Assembly (NCBI RefSeq): GCF_017115045.1
Contig: NZ_JABXKK010000066.1
Coordinates: 62,001 to 126,000, forward strand
Direction: 5' to 3'
Origin: Nostoc sp. NMS8
GTDB lineage: Bacteria; Cyanobacteriota; Cyanobacteriia; Cyanobacteriales; Nostocaceae
Length of the DNA: 64,000 bases
How positions within the stretch are numbered: position 1 is the stretch's first letter; each line of letters opens with the position of its first letter. Below the pieces are notes generated by a model. That model was not told the origin of the DNA and did not search any database. It saw only the letters and a program-made list of their open reading frames with translations. The translations under genes and the position numbers were made by a program. Below are positions 18,069 through 26,112 of this stretch, piece after piece.

Positions 18069-18109
18069 AAAAAAAAGTAACAGATGGGTAAAAATTACCC
18101 CTCTGCTAC
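18069..18109 (-). terminator. First terminator after ssuE
   Basis: On the minus strand a 33-nt hairpin (GTAGCAGAGGGGTAA / TTACCCATCTGTTAC) is followed by eight T residues, 29 bp after the ssuE stop codon. Good intrinsic terminator. Confidence 0.85.
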
Positions 18110-18137
18110 AAGCAAACGGAGGTATAAACTTGATTAT

Positions 18138-18704
18138 TTAATTGGCATGAACCAATTCTTGAGGCGCTGCGGCATCATAAGCTGCGGCTTTCACAAATTC
18201 CTTGAGGACATCTTTGAGTCTTTGATCAATGTCCTCATCTAACAAGACACTATTATCAGCTTGTCGTTGAATTTGTTTGTCTACTGCATAAACTGTAGCT
18301 AGGATATGCCGCGCTCCTAATTCAGATAATACAGGTTTTAGGGCGTATTCAATTGCCAATAAATGAGCGATGGTTCCACCTAAAGCAATTGGTAACACGG
18401 GTTTACCTGTTAATGATTTTTGTGGCAGCAAATCTAGAAATGTTTTTAGCACTCCTGTATAAGCAGCTTTATAAATTGGGGTGGCAATAATCACACCATC
18501 TGCTTTTGCTAATAAAGCTTTTGGCTGTTCCAAAGCAGGGCTGTCGTAACGTCCAAAAACTAAATCTTCAGCAGGCAAATCCCGAACTGAAATAATGTCT
18601 ACATGCAGGCCTTCTTGTTGTAAAAGCTTGGCAGCGTATTCGACAACGCCATAGGTTCTAGATGGATGTGTTGGACTACCTGCGATCGCAAGAATATTAG
18701 TCAT
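18138..18704 (-). CDS. ssuE: NADPH-dependent FMN reductase
   Basis: Supplies FMNH2 to the alkanesulfonate monooxygenase SsuD. At 188 residues it has the flavodoxin-like fold markers: the phosphate loop AGSPTHPSRT near the N-terminus, DGVIIATPIYKAAYTGVLKTFLD and the GGTIAHLLAIEYALKPVL segment characteristic of SsuE. The start ATG overlaps the stop of the upstream carbonic-anhydrase-like gene (ATGA), so it is translationally coupled and last in the operon, followed by two terminators. Confidence 0.9.
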   Translation of the reverse strand: MTNILAIAGSPTHPSRTYGVVEYAAKLLQQEGLHVDIISVRDLPAEDLVFGRYDSPALEQPKALLAKADGVIIATPIYKAAYTGVLKTFLDLLPQKSLTGKPVLPIALGGTIAHLLAIEYALKPVLSELGARHILATVYAVDKQIQRQADNSVLLDEDIDQRLKDVLKEFVKAAAYDAAAPQELVHAN

Positions 18705-19339
18705 TCAATTAAACTCCCAATTTCTAAAACGGGTTGAGTATGTTTTGTGTTTTTGGTCTGCATAGCTGATGCTGTGTTGACCTTCTCACTCAGACGTTTG
18801 TAGGGACGGCGCAAACTCATACTTTCAACTTCCCAAATGTAGCCATGAATAACTACATCCTGGGGAATTAAAGGAGAATTACGCAGTAATTCCACCTGCT
18901 GTGTGCAGATTTCATCTACATCGGTAAACGTTTTGATCCATTTGGAAAAAACACCTTTTGGTAGCTTCAATTCTGGTAAAGCAGGATCGATAGTAACTTG
19001 ATCCACGTCAATACCTTGATTTCGCAATACCTCACTGAGAAAGTCTCCTGATGCTGTCATCATGCCACATTCGGTATGATTAATGACGATGATCTCTTTT
19101 GTGCCAAAAAACTGCGTAGTTAACATCGCTGACCGAATCGCATCATCTGTAACTACCCCCCCAGCATTACGGAAAATATGAGCATCTCCTTCACCAATTC
19201 CTAATGCTTTCTCCACAGGTAAACGTTCGTCCATGCACGCTAGCACCCACAAGCGTTTGTTGTTAGGTATTCCCAATTGACGACGCAATACCCAAGCTTC
19301 TTTTTCTGAAATTTTTTGGTCAATTTGTTGGTGCAGCAT
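18701..19339 (-). CDS. Beta-carbonic anhydrase-like zinc protein in the ssu operon
   Basis: A 212-residue beta-class carbonic anhydrase homologue. Zinc ligands are visible: Cys35 in CMDER (with the Asp37/Arg39 dyad), His88 and Cys91 in HTECG; the NAGG motif is intact. The short form with HTECGMM resembles the small clade that includes carbonyl sulfide hydrolases, so the substrate may be CO2, COS or CS2; I infer but cannot show this. It sits between ssuD (28 bp gap) and ssuE (4-bp overlap), a place that suggests a role in sulfur acquisition. Confidence 0.8.
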   Translation of the reverse strand: MLHQQIDQKISEKEAWVLRRQLGIPNNKRLWVLACMDERLPVEKALGIGEGDAHIFRNAGGVVTDDAIRSAMLTTQFFGTKEIIVINHTECGMMTASGDFLSEVLRNQGIDVDQVTIDPALPELKLPKGVFSKWIKTFTDVDEICTQQVELLRNSPLIPQDVVIHGYIWEVESMSLRRPYKRLSEKVNTASAMQTKNTKHTQPVLEIGSLIE

Positions 19340-19366
19340 GGTTGGTAATCTCCTAGTTCTTATTTA

Positions 19367-20527
19367 CTAGGATATGGACGTTGCTCTTGCTTGAGGCTTT
19401 TGCTTAGGGAAATCTTCATTTGCCACAATTTCGCCAAATGGACTCAAGACATGTTGTTTCTCCACTGTCGGCAGATTCTCTAATGGCAGGTGGGGAAATA
19501 GCAGTTCTGCAACTCGATAAGCTTCTTCTAGATGGGGATAGCCAGAGAAGATAAAGGATTCAACGCCCAAAGCAGCATATTCCAATATTCTGGCTGCTAC
19601 AGTTTGGGGATCGCCGACTAAGGCTGTTCCCGCACCACCCCGTACTAAACCGACTCCCGCCCATAGGTTCGGGCTGATTTCTAATGCCTCACGATTACCG
19701 TGGTGGAGTTGAGTCATTCGCTGTTGTCCAACTGAATCCATCCGCGCATAAGCTTTTTGAGCTTTAGCGATCGCTTCGTCATCGACATATTTAATCAATT
19801 GATTCGCTGCATCCCAAGCTTCACTTGTGGTTTCGCGCACAATCACATGTAGCCGAATCCCAAACCGCAAAGTCCGGCCTTCTGCTTCTGCAAGTCTGCG
19901 AACTGATGCAATCTTCTCGGCTACTTGCGCTGGTGGTTCGCCCCAGGTTAGATAAACATCTACATGTTTAGCAGCAATTTTTTGAGCAACAGGAGAGGAA
20001 CCGCCAAACCACAAGGGCGGATGCGGCTTCTGAACAGCTGGAAACAATAGTTTTCCATCCTGAATGTTAAAGTAATCGCCTTGGAAATTAGCTTGTTCAC
20101 CACTAGCGATCGCTCGCCATACTGTCAAAAATTCATCTGTTAATTCATAGCGCTGATCGTGATCTAAATGCAAGCCATCTCCCGCTAATTCCACGGGATC
20201 GCCGCCTGTCACGACATTTATCAGCAAGCGTCCTTCAGAAACGCGATCGAAAGTCGCCGCCATCCGCGCTGCCACTCCAGGCGATACCAAGCCAGGACGA
20301 ATCGCCACCAAAAAACGCATCCGTCGCGTTAGTGATACCAACGTTGACGCAATAATCCAAGCATCTTCGCAAGAACGACCAGTGGGCAGCAATGCCCCTG
20401 TATAACCAAGGTCATCCACCGCTTGGGCTATCTGCCGCAGATAGGGAAAGCTTACTGCCCGCCCACCTGTAGCCGTTCCAAGGTAACGTCCGTCACCGTG
20501 GGTTGGGATGAACCATAGTAGCTGCAT
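19367..20527 (-). CDS. ssuD: FMNH2-dependent alkanesulfonate monooxygenase
   Basis: Desulfonates alkanesulfonates to aldehyde and sulfite, using O2 and FMNH2 from SsuE. The 386-residue luciferase-like TIM barrel opens with [18 protein letters not shown] and shows the family segments [27 protein letters not shown] and RHLEEAY-like [19 protein letters not shown]. First gene of the operon; no ssuABC transporter genes are adjacent. The upstream gap contains AT-rich sequence with the imperfect pair GGTAAACC...ATACC at about 20550-20572, a possible regulator site, not identified. Confidence 0.93.
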   Translation of the reverse strand: MQLLWFIPTHGDGRYLGTATGGRAVSFPYLRQIAQAVDDLGYTGALLPTGRSCEDAWIIASTLVSLTRRMRFLVAIRPGLVSPGVAARMAATFDRVSEGRLLINVVTGGDPVELAGDGLHLDHDQRYELTDEFLTVWRAIASGEQANFQGDYFNIQDGKLLFPAVQKPHPPLWFGGSSPVAQKIAAKHVDVYLTWGEPPAQVAEKIASVRRLAEAEGRTLRFGIRLHVIVRETTSEAWDAANQLIKYVDDEAIAKAQKAYARMDSVGQQRMTQLHHGNREALEISPNLWAGVGLVRGGAGTALVGDPQTVAARILEYAALGVESFIFSGYPHLEEAYRVAELLFPHLPLENLPTVEKQHVLSPFGEIVANEDFPKQKPQARATSIS

Positions 20528-20966
20528 GAATCTTGTCCTTATAAACTACGGTAAACCTATAGAAATACCGTGCTTTATTTCTAGCTTTAGAGTATCACAT
20601 ATTCTACTTAAGTAAGCAAGAAGTTTTAAAAAAACTCCGGTATTCCTATCAGACCAATGTATATGAGGCGGTGTTCAAGAAGCTAGCGCTCAAAAAAATT
20701 GGGGATTGGGAAAGAGAAGGCAGAAGTTCTTTGATTTTGAATCTTGAATTGATTTCTCCCCTTGCTTCTGTCTCTGGGAAGAATACATCAATTGCAGGTT
20801 TGTGTATATTAGTTTACTTATCCATAACCCTCTGTTAAATTTACCTTAATGTACGTCAAGGTTATTAATTTACTGTGGTTAGGTTTTCAGCCATGAACAT
20901 GGGTAGCCATCCAGCCCACAGGCAATAGGCGTAAAATTCCGTTCTGTCTCTAGGAGAAATAAGGCA

Positions 20967-21500
20967 ATGGGGTCGATGTTTATTGCTGCCAATGATTGGC
21001 CACATATAGCGTTTAGATTGTCTTTGGCGCTCCTGGTTGGTTGCTTGATTGGATTTAACCGTCAGCAAGGGGGTAGACCGGCAGGAATGAGAACATTTAT
21101 GCTCGTGAGTATGGGAGCAGCACTATTTGTGATGATTCCTTTGCAGGTTGAGGGCGAGAGTCCCTATGCTGCTACCAATGCACTGAGCCGTACAATTCAA
21201 GGTGTCGCTACTGGGATCGGATTTCTTGGAGCCGGATTGATTTTACAAGAGTCTCCGAGAAAATCTGCGACGCCAAAAGTAAAAGGCTTAACTACAGCCG
21301 CCTGTGTTTGGACTGCGGCCGGGTTGGGGGCTGCAATTGGTTGTGGTTTGTGGCAAATGGGATTATTGGGAGGCTTACTGACTCTAATTACCCTAAGTGG
21401 GGTAAAACGCCTTAATCGCGCATTTGCATTTCTGGCAAGTCAGGGTAAACAGGGGAGTACTCAGGATCTAGCAACCACCTCTGATGAGGATGATGATTGA
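20967..21500 (+). CDS. MgtC/SapB family membrane protein
   Basis: A 177-residue inner-membrane protein of the MgtC family. The conserved core is present: GCLIGFNRQ, GGRPAGMRTFMLVSMGAALF, TIQGVATGIGFLGAGLIL and GLTTAACVWTAAGLGAAIG. In other bacteria MgtC proteins are needed in low Mg2+ and inhibit the F-type ATP synthase; here the role is inferred only. The C-terminus is short and acidic (TSDEDDD) without the extra ACT-like domain of longer members. AAGGCA just before the ATG is a weak ribosome site. Transcribed away from ssuD. Confidence 0.88.
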   Translation: MGSMFIAANDWPHIAFRLSLALLVGCLIGFNRQQGGRPAGMRTFMLVSMGAALFVMIPLQVEGESPYAATNALSRTIQGVATGIGFLGAGLILQESPRKSATPKVKGLTTAACVWTAAGLGAAIGCGLWQMGLLGGLLTLITLSGVKRLNRAFAFLASQGKQGSTQDLATTSDEDDD

Positions 21501-21612
21501 CTATCATTATGCTCCAATAGAAAACTCTACTGATGATACGCCCTAGTATTTCTTTGAAAAATTATTTGCTGTTTCTTAGCTAATTTTAATCAGTTTATCA
21601 GGGCTAATTCCG

Positions 21613-21649
21613 AGCGTAGACGCAAAGCGGCTTGTCGTCAGACATCGCT
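21613..21649. repeat. Dispersed 35-40 bp repeat (GCGTAGACGC...CAGACATCGC)
   Basis: GCGTAGACGCAAAGCGG then CTTGTCGTCAGACATCGC. The same repeat occurs within fmt at about 33192-33231 and, more diverged, at the glcE start (17548-17580). Confidence 0.7.
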
Positions 21650-21727
21650 AATTATAGTTATTCATGTAGGGAATTCCGTACTGGAGTTCATTGTCCAGTG
21701 AACCGGAAAATAGAAAATAATAGATAT

Positions 21728-22222
21728 ATGGACAAACGATATTTTTTACAGGCTGGCGCAGTCATAGTCGGCACAGCATTTTTATCAAGGTATATCAATT
21801 GGGGGTCACAAGCGATGACAACTTCTCAGAGTGGATTTGAAGTTACTAAACCAGAATCAGAATGGCGCACAATTTTAACGCCAGAACAGTTTAATGTATT
21901 GCGTAAACATGGAACTGAACGCCCTTACACCAGCTCACTGGATAAGGAATACGACAAAGGCACTTATTATTGCGCCGCTTGTGAACTACCACTGTTTACA
22001 TCTGATACCAAATTTAACAGTGGTACTGGCTGGCCTAGCTTTTTCAATCCGATTGAAGGTGCGATCGCTGTAACTGTAGATAGGTCGTTGTTTATGACCA
22101 GAACTGAAGTACACTGTAGTCGCTGTGGTGGTCATCTAGGTCATGTTTTTGATGATGGCCCTGCACCCACTGGCAAGCGCTACTGCATGAACGGAGTTTC
22201 GCTGAAGTTTGCCCCTGCTTGA
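21728..22222 (+). CDS. msrB: Peptide-methionine (R)-S-oxide reductase, exported form
   Basis: Reduces methionine-R-sulfoxide in proteins. The MsrB domain (about residues 35-164) shows both zinc CxxC pairs (CAAC and CSRC), the GTGWPSF motif, and the catalytic cysteine in RYCMNGVSL near the C-terminus. I start at the ATG at 21728; the open frame goes back to 21632 but that part runs through repeat sequence. The N-terminus KRYFLQAGAVIVGTAFL has the look of a Tat or Sec signal or anchor, so the protein probably acts outside the cytoplasm. Confidence 0.9.
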   Translation: MDKRYFLQAGAVIVGTAFLSRYINWGSQAMTTSQSGFEVTKPESEWRTILTPEQFNVLRKHGTERPYTSSLDKEYDKGTYYCAACELPLFTSDTKFNSGTGWPSFFNPIEGAIAVTVDRSLFMTRTEVHCSRCGGHLGHVFDDGPAPTGKRYCMNGVSLKFAPA

Positions 22223-22277
22223 TAAGTTGCTTAGGCGTAGACTGTCCTAGATATGGGACTTACTAACCTAAATCATC

Positions 22278-22367
22278 CTATTTGCTTGGTTCTTGTTTTT
22301 GCTTTTTGTCTTTGGGATCTTTTTTAGGTTTTTTAACTTCTTTGTTACTTTTTCTTTCTTTCGACAT
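22278..22367 (-). CDS. Lysine-rich small protein, 29 residues
   Basis: A short frame starting MSKERKSNKEVKK and continuing with KKDPKDKK, ending in EPSK. TTGGAG lies 8 nt before the ATG, a good ribosome site. Eleven or more of its 29 residues are lysine. Small proteins beginning with S-x-x-R-K-S-N-K-E are widespread in bacteria as unnamed products, which makes this more likely a real gene than a chance frame. Function unknown; charge suggests nucleic acid or ribosome binding. Confidence 0.5.
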   Translation of the reverse strand: MSKERKSNKEVKKPKKDPKDKKQKQEPSK

Positions 22368-22560
22368 CAGTGTTCTCCAATTAGGTTAATCAGTGAAAGC
22401 TTCAACATTCTGCCATCAGGGAATCAGGAGGTGGCTTATCTGATATTCTCTTAAAACAAAAAAGAAAGTATCAGATATAAATGCTACTAACTACCATGAT
22501 ACTGTGTTGTTCGATTTTCTTTTGACAACCTTTTTGATCTATTTGAAGCACAATCGCCTT

Positions 22561-22590
22561 TAGGGTAACACAGTCAACTGTGCTACCCTA
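22561..22590. terminator. Hairpin after the MBL-fold gene
   Basis: TAGGGTAACACAG pairs with CTGTGCTACCCTA around a 4-nt loop with one mismatch, 5 bp past the stop of the minus-strand MBL gene. No T-run, so termination is likely but not certain. A further inverted pair TATCTGATA/TATCAGATA lies at 22437-22477. Confidence 0.5.
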
Positions 22591-22595
22591 ATTAT

Positions 22596-23195
22596 TTACA
22601 ACGTCGCTACAAGATCCTGCAAGCGATCGCGTCCATCCCGAAAGACTGGCCAACCATCGCCCACTAGTACTGCTTCTACCCGACTCAGTTGAGCCAACCG
22701 GCGAACAGAAGCAACAGCCTCTTCTCGATTCAGCAGCTTGTCATCTGGTAATATCGTTAAGCTACCGGCTTTACGTGCCCGTACTAAATCCCCTGTAATT
22801 AAAGTTGTCTCCTCTAGTAATAGAGCCAATTCACCAGGAGTTTTAGAACCATTGAGTTCAATCACTTCTAGTCCTGGGACAAATTCTTCACCATCAGATA
22901 GCCAGCGATCGCAAGGTAGGGGAAAAGTATCTTTTTCTGCTATGGGGCCAGCTATCTTAGCATAAGTTTGATCGGCTATTTCTTTACTTGCCCTGATATG
23001 CTCAGAATTCGTCAGCACAATCCAAACCACACCGCCGAGGGATCTCAGATGATTCCAATCATGGTTCGATAGGGCTACTGGGTCAATCAAGATGTTGCCA
23101 TCTGGCCGAATCCAGGCAATCCCATTGAAATCAATATTTCTTGCCGGATTGAAACTAGACCAGCTATACAGATCGGGACGGTGCAAAGATTTCAT
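22596..23195 (-). CDS. MBL-fold protein with degenerate metal site
   Basis: A 199-residue metallo-beta-lactamase-fold protein. The framework is present: NGIAWIRPDGNILIDPVALS, WIVLTNSEHIRASKEIA where active enzymes have HxHxDH, then ELNGSKTPGELALLLEETTLITGDLV and VLVGDGWPVF. The HxHxDH motif has become NSEHIR, leaving one histidine, and the later GH ligand is replaced in SKTPGEL. The GD of ITGDLV is kept. It is therefore probably not a normal dinuclear hydrolase; a binding or redox role is possible. Divergent from the aminotransferase. Confidence 0.72.
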   Translation of the reverse strand: MKSLHRPDLYSWSSFNPARNIDFNGIAWIRPDGNILIDPVALSNHDWNHLRSLGGVVWIVLTNSEHIRASKEIADQTYAKIAGPIAEKDTFPLPCDRWLSDGEEFVPGLEVIELNGSKTPGELALLLEETTLITGDLVRARKAGSLTILPDDKLLNREEAVASVRRLAQLSRVEAVLVGDGWPVFRDGRDRLQDLVATL

Positions 23196-23451
23196 GATGA
23201 TTCTGGATCAGTACTTCAATAATTGACTATTAATCTCAATAATTTAGTATATAGAAATAAGGGCATTGGGGACTAGGGACTGGGGACTGGGGTTATTACT
23301 CAGCACAGTTCTTTGATTTGGAATTTTGAATTGATTTCTCCCCTGGATCTGGAATTTGAGTATACTACGATAAATCTATCAATATTATGATTTTTGTCTG
23401 GTTTAGAGAAATTCGCGCATAATCGCAACAAAGATCAACGGAGGTATAGGG

Positions 23452-24642
23452 GTGAGTGAAATTAAGCGCCAAAAAATATCAGCGAAGGCAGAACAGTTTA
23501 GAGAGTCGGTGATTCGAGAAATGACCAGGGTTGCACTGCAACACGATGCAGTCAATCTGGCGCAGGGGTTCCCTGATTTTTCTTGTCCCTTGGAGTTGAA
23601 ACAGGCAGCATATCAGGCAATAGAGGCGGATGTGAACCAGTATGCCATTACTTGGGGCGATCGCCCATTTCGTCATGCGATCGCTAACAAAGTTCGTTGG
23701 TATCTCGGCTTAGATATCAATCCTGAAACCCAAATCACTGTTACCTGTGGTTCTACAGAAGCAATGGCATCTGTGATGCTAGCAACAGTTGATCCCGGTG
23801 ACGAAGTAATTGTATTTGAGCCATATTACGAAAACTATGGCCCTGATGCGATTTTAGCTGGTGCTATACCCCGTTACGTGACACTCCATCCCCCTCATTG
23901 GACATTTGATGAAGCAGAGTTGCGTCAAGCTTTCAATGCCAATACTAAAGCGATTATTATCAACACACCCCACAATCCCACAGGTAAAGTCTTCACTCGT
24001 GAAGAACTCACCCTAATTGCTGAACTTTGTCAAAAGTGGGATGTCTTAGCGTTCACGGATGAAATCTACGAACATATTCTCTATGACGGCACTCAACATA
24101 TTGCCCTCGCGACCCTTCCCGGTATGGAAGAACGCACCGTTACTATTAACGGTCTATCTAAAACTTATAGTGTGACTGGATGGCGAGTCGGCTACATTTT
24201 GGCAAACCCCGAATTGACAGGGGCGATTCGCAAAGTCCATGATTTTCTCACCGTTGGCGCACCAGCACCATTGCAACGAGCCGGTGTTGCTGCTATGCAA
24301 CTGCCACCATCCTATTATGAAGAACTAGCCAAACTTTATCACCAGAAGCGAGACAGCATTTTACAAATTCTAGACCAAGTTGGAATTCCCTATTTTGTTC
24401 CCAAAGGAGCCTATTATGTGCTTGCAGATATTTCCAAATTTGGCTATAAAACAGATGTTGAATTCACTTACCATCTGATTAAAAATATTGGTGTTGCTGT
24501 AGTTCCTGGTTCCAGCTTTTTCAGCCAACCAGAAAAAGGACATTCGTTAATCAGATTTTGCTTCAGCAAAAGACCTGAGACGTTACAAACAGCGAGTGAT
24601 CGCTTACTAAAATTGCAATCAAATCTACAGCCAATATTATAA
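23452..24642 (+). CDS. PLP-dependent class I/II aminotransferase
   Basis: A 396-residue fold-type I aminotransferase close to the methionine/aromatic or kynurenine-oxoglutarate transaminase (YbdL/KAT-like) group. Seen: NLAQGFPDFSCP near the N-terminus, TCGSTEAMASV phosphate-binding loop, NTPHNPTGKVF with the conserved Asn and Pro, the Schiff-base lysine in NGLSKTYSVTGWRVGY, and the carboxylate-binding Arg in LIRFCFSKR. It starts with GTG behind GGAGGTATAGG, a strong Shine-Dalgarno. Substrate cannot be fixed. It stands alone, with a diverged dispersed repeat upstream (23260-23350). Confidence 0.88.
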   Translation: MSEIKRQKISAKAEQFRESVIREMTRVALQHDAVNLAQGFPDFSCPLELKQAAYQAIEADVNQYAITWGDRPFRHAIANKVRWYLGLDINPETQITVTCGSTEAMASVMLATVDPGDEVIVFEPYYENYGPDAILAGAIPRYVTLHPPHWTFDEAELRQAFNANTKAIIINTPHNPTGKVFTREELTLIAELCQKWDVLAFTDEIYEHILYDGTQHIALATLPGMEERTVTINGLSKTYSVTGWRVGYILANPELTGAIRKVHDFLTVGAPAPLQRAGVAAMQLPPSYYEELAKLYHQKRDSILQILDQVGIPYFVPKGAYYVLADISKFGYKTDVEFTYHLIKNIGVAVVPGSSFFSQPEKGHSLIRFCFSKRPETLQTASDRLLKLQSNLQPIL

Positions 24643-25119
24643 TATATTTCTTTTCATATCTTATATTGAGTTGTGAAAATGGCTTTTTTTAAAGTAATCT
24701 TTTTTTAGGTTAATTACGGTTTTTTCAGGACATACATCTTCAAGTTAATATAAGTTAATAAAGCATGGCTAATATAAGTTAATAAATGCTTTATTTAGAC
24801 ATTCATTTGTTAAAAAAAATAACATTATTTTCGAGTTAGATTTAACTCTAACTTTCGCTACCCAATTTAAAGTTGACTTACCAAATTAAACCCCACTCTG
24901 CAACGGGGGTTTCCAAGCCTTAATGTATAGTAGTCTCCATAAAAACAACACCAAGCTAGTGTAGAATTCGTTGGAATTTCCGGTAATTATATCGGGATAG
25001 TAGCCTTAAAAATTCTGGATTAAAAGCCCCATTGACTCTTTAAAAGGATAGGACTAATGTGATGAGTAGTCCTTAAAAGGACACTATCTATACATCAAAA
25101 ATATCAGGAGGTATTTCCG
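24643..25119. promoter_or_regulatory. 477-bp gap before the copper storage gene, several hairpins
   Basis: Contains a direct repeat AATATAAGTTAATAAA (two copies near 24748 and 24770) with AATAAAGCAT/ATGCTTTATT forming a stem at 24757-24795; a GC hairpin AACCCCACTCTGCAACGGGGGTT at about 24888-24911; and GGACTA/TAGTCC at 25051-25072 close to the gene. The last could be a leader or operator of the copper storage gene. GGAGG lies about 9 nt before the first ATG. No gene seen in the gap. Confidence 0.4.
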
Positions 25120-25491
25120 ATGATGATGATGATGACTGAAACCATGACTCCAGAAATGCAGGCTTGCATGGATGTTTGTATGGACTGTCATAAAATGTGT
25201 ATGGAAACCATGACTCATTGCATGAGCAAAGGTGGTCAGCACATGGACAAGAACATGATGAGCATGATGAGTATGATGCGCGATTGCTCTGAAATGTGCA
25301 TGATGTGTATGAATATGATGATGAGCGGTTCTGAATTCATGGAACGCACTTGTATGCTTTGTGCTGAAATGTGCGATCGCACTGCAATGGCGTGTGAGAT
25401 GATGAGCGATGACGCGAAAATGATGGAATGTGCTGCCGCTTGCCGTAAGTGTGCAGAGTCTTGCAGAAGTATGCACATGATGCCCGCATAA
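25120..25491 (+). CDS. Four-helix-bundle copper storage protein, extremely Met/Cys-rich
   Basis: Cytosolic copper-storage (Csp-type, DUF326) protein that would bind many Cu(I) ions with cysteines lining a helical bundle. Its 123 residues include about 38 Met and 16 Cys. The cysteines fall in helix-spaced pairs (CMDVCMDC, CSEMCMMC, CMLCAEMC, CRKCAESC), as in Csp proteins. Met content is far above the usual level of the family and could add further Cu(I) sites. Five ATG codons in a row open the frame, so the true start is ambiguous by up to four residues. No signal peptide is seen. It has its own strong ribosome site and is likely induced by copper. Confidence 0.85.
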   Translation: MMMMMTETMTPEMQACMDVCMDCHKMCMETMTHCMSKGGQHMDKNMMSMMSMMRDCSEMCMMCMNMMMSGSEFMERTCMLCAEMCDRTAMACEMMSDDAKMMECAAACRKCAESCRSMHMMPA

Positions 25492-25530
25492 TTCCACTAA
25501 CTAGCAGAAGTTTCTCTGCAACCTAATATT

Positions 25531-25564
25531 CAAGCGCTCAGACTCTTTGCGGTCTGGGCGCTTG
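25531..25564. terminator. Bidirectional hairpin between csp and the cold-shock gene
   Basis: CAAGCGCTCAGAC pairs with GTCTGGGCGCTTG around an 8-nt loop, between two convergent genes. Confidence 0.6.
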
Positions 25565-25584
25565 AAGTAAAGACTTGCTTTTTA

Positions 25585-25971
25585 TTAAGGTTCGATTGCT
25601 TGAACATTAACGGCGGCTGGGCCTTTTTGTCCGTCTTGAATCTCGAACTCGACAGATTGACCTTCGGCAAGGGTCTTAAAGCCATTGCCTTGTATGGCAG
25701 AAAAATGTACGAAAACGTCTTTACTTCCATCTGCTGGCGTTATGAAACCAAACCCTTTCGATTCATTAAACCACTTTACTTGACCTTTTACTCGACCTTT
25801 TGGTTTTACACCATCTGCGGATATAGATATATCTGCGAATCGTGTGTTTACGCTTATATTAGCTGCGTATGATGGTGTGCTGATTCCAATAACAAGCACA
25901 GCAACCAGAGCCACTACAATTATGAATCCACGTACTAAGTGAGACATTTTTTGCTGAAATAGTACACTCAT
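25585..25971 (-). CDS. Cold-shock-domain protein with N-terminal signal peptide
   Basis: The C-terminal 70 residues are a complete cold-shock domain: [15 protein letters not shown] (RNP1), DVFVHFSAI (RNP2) and [16 protein letters not shown], normally a single-stranded nucleic-acid binder. Ahead of it is a basic N-terminus, a hydrophobic run (residues 15-30) and PSYAAN, a good Sec signal peptide with a cleavage site after Ala36, then a 20-residue linker. I use the ATG at 25971, behind AAGGAG; the frame reaches 26013 without a better site. A CspA-type protein is usually about 70 residues and cytoplasmic, so an exported or membrane-tethered form is unusual. Confidence 0.85.
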   Translation of the reverse strand: MSVLFQQKMSHLVRGFIIVVALVAVLVIGISTPSYAANISVNTRFADISISADGVKPKGRVKGQVKWFNESKGFGFITPADGSKDVFVHFSAIQGNGFKTLAEGQSVEFEIQDGQKGPAAVNVQAIEP

Positions 25972-26112
25972 TACAAACTCCTTTGTTGTATAAGAATTTG
26001 AAAGTAACATCATATTAATACACTATTTCTGCTCTCAGGGACAGATTCTTTCAGGCTATGAAATCACCAAAATCTCTTTATCAGACATTTTATGTACGGT
26101 GCATCTCTGCGT

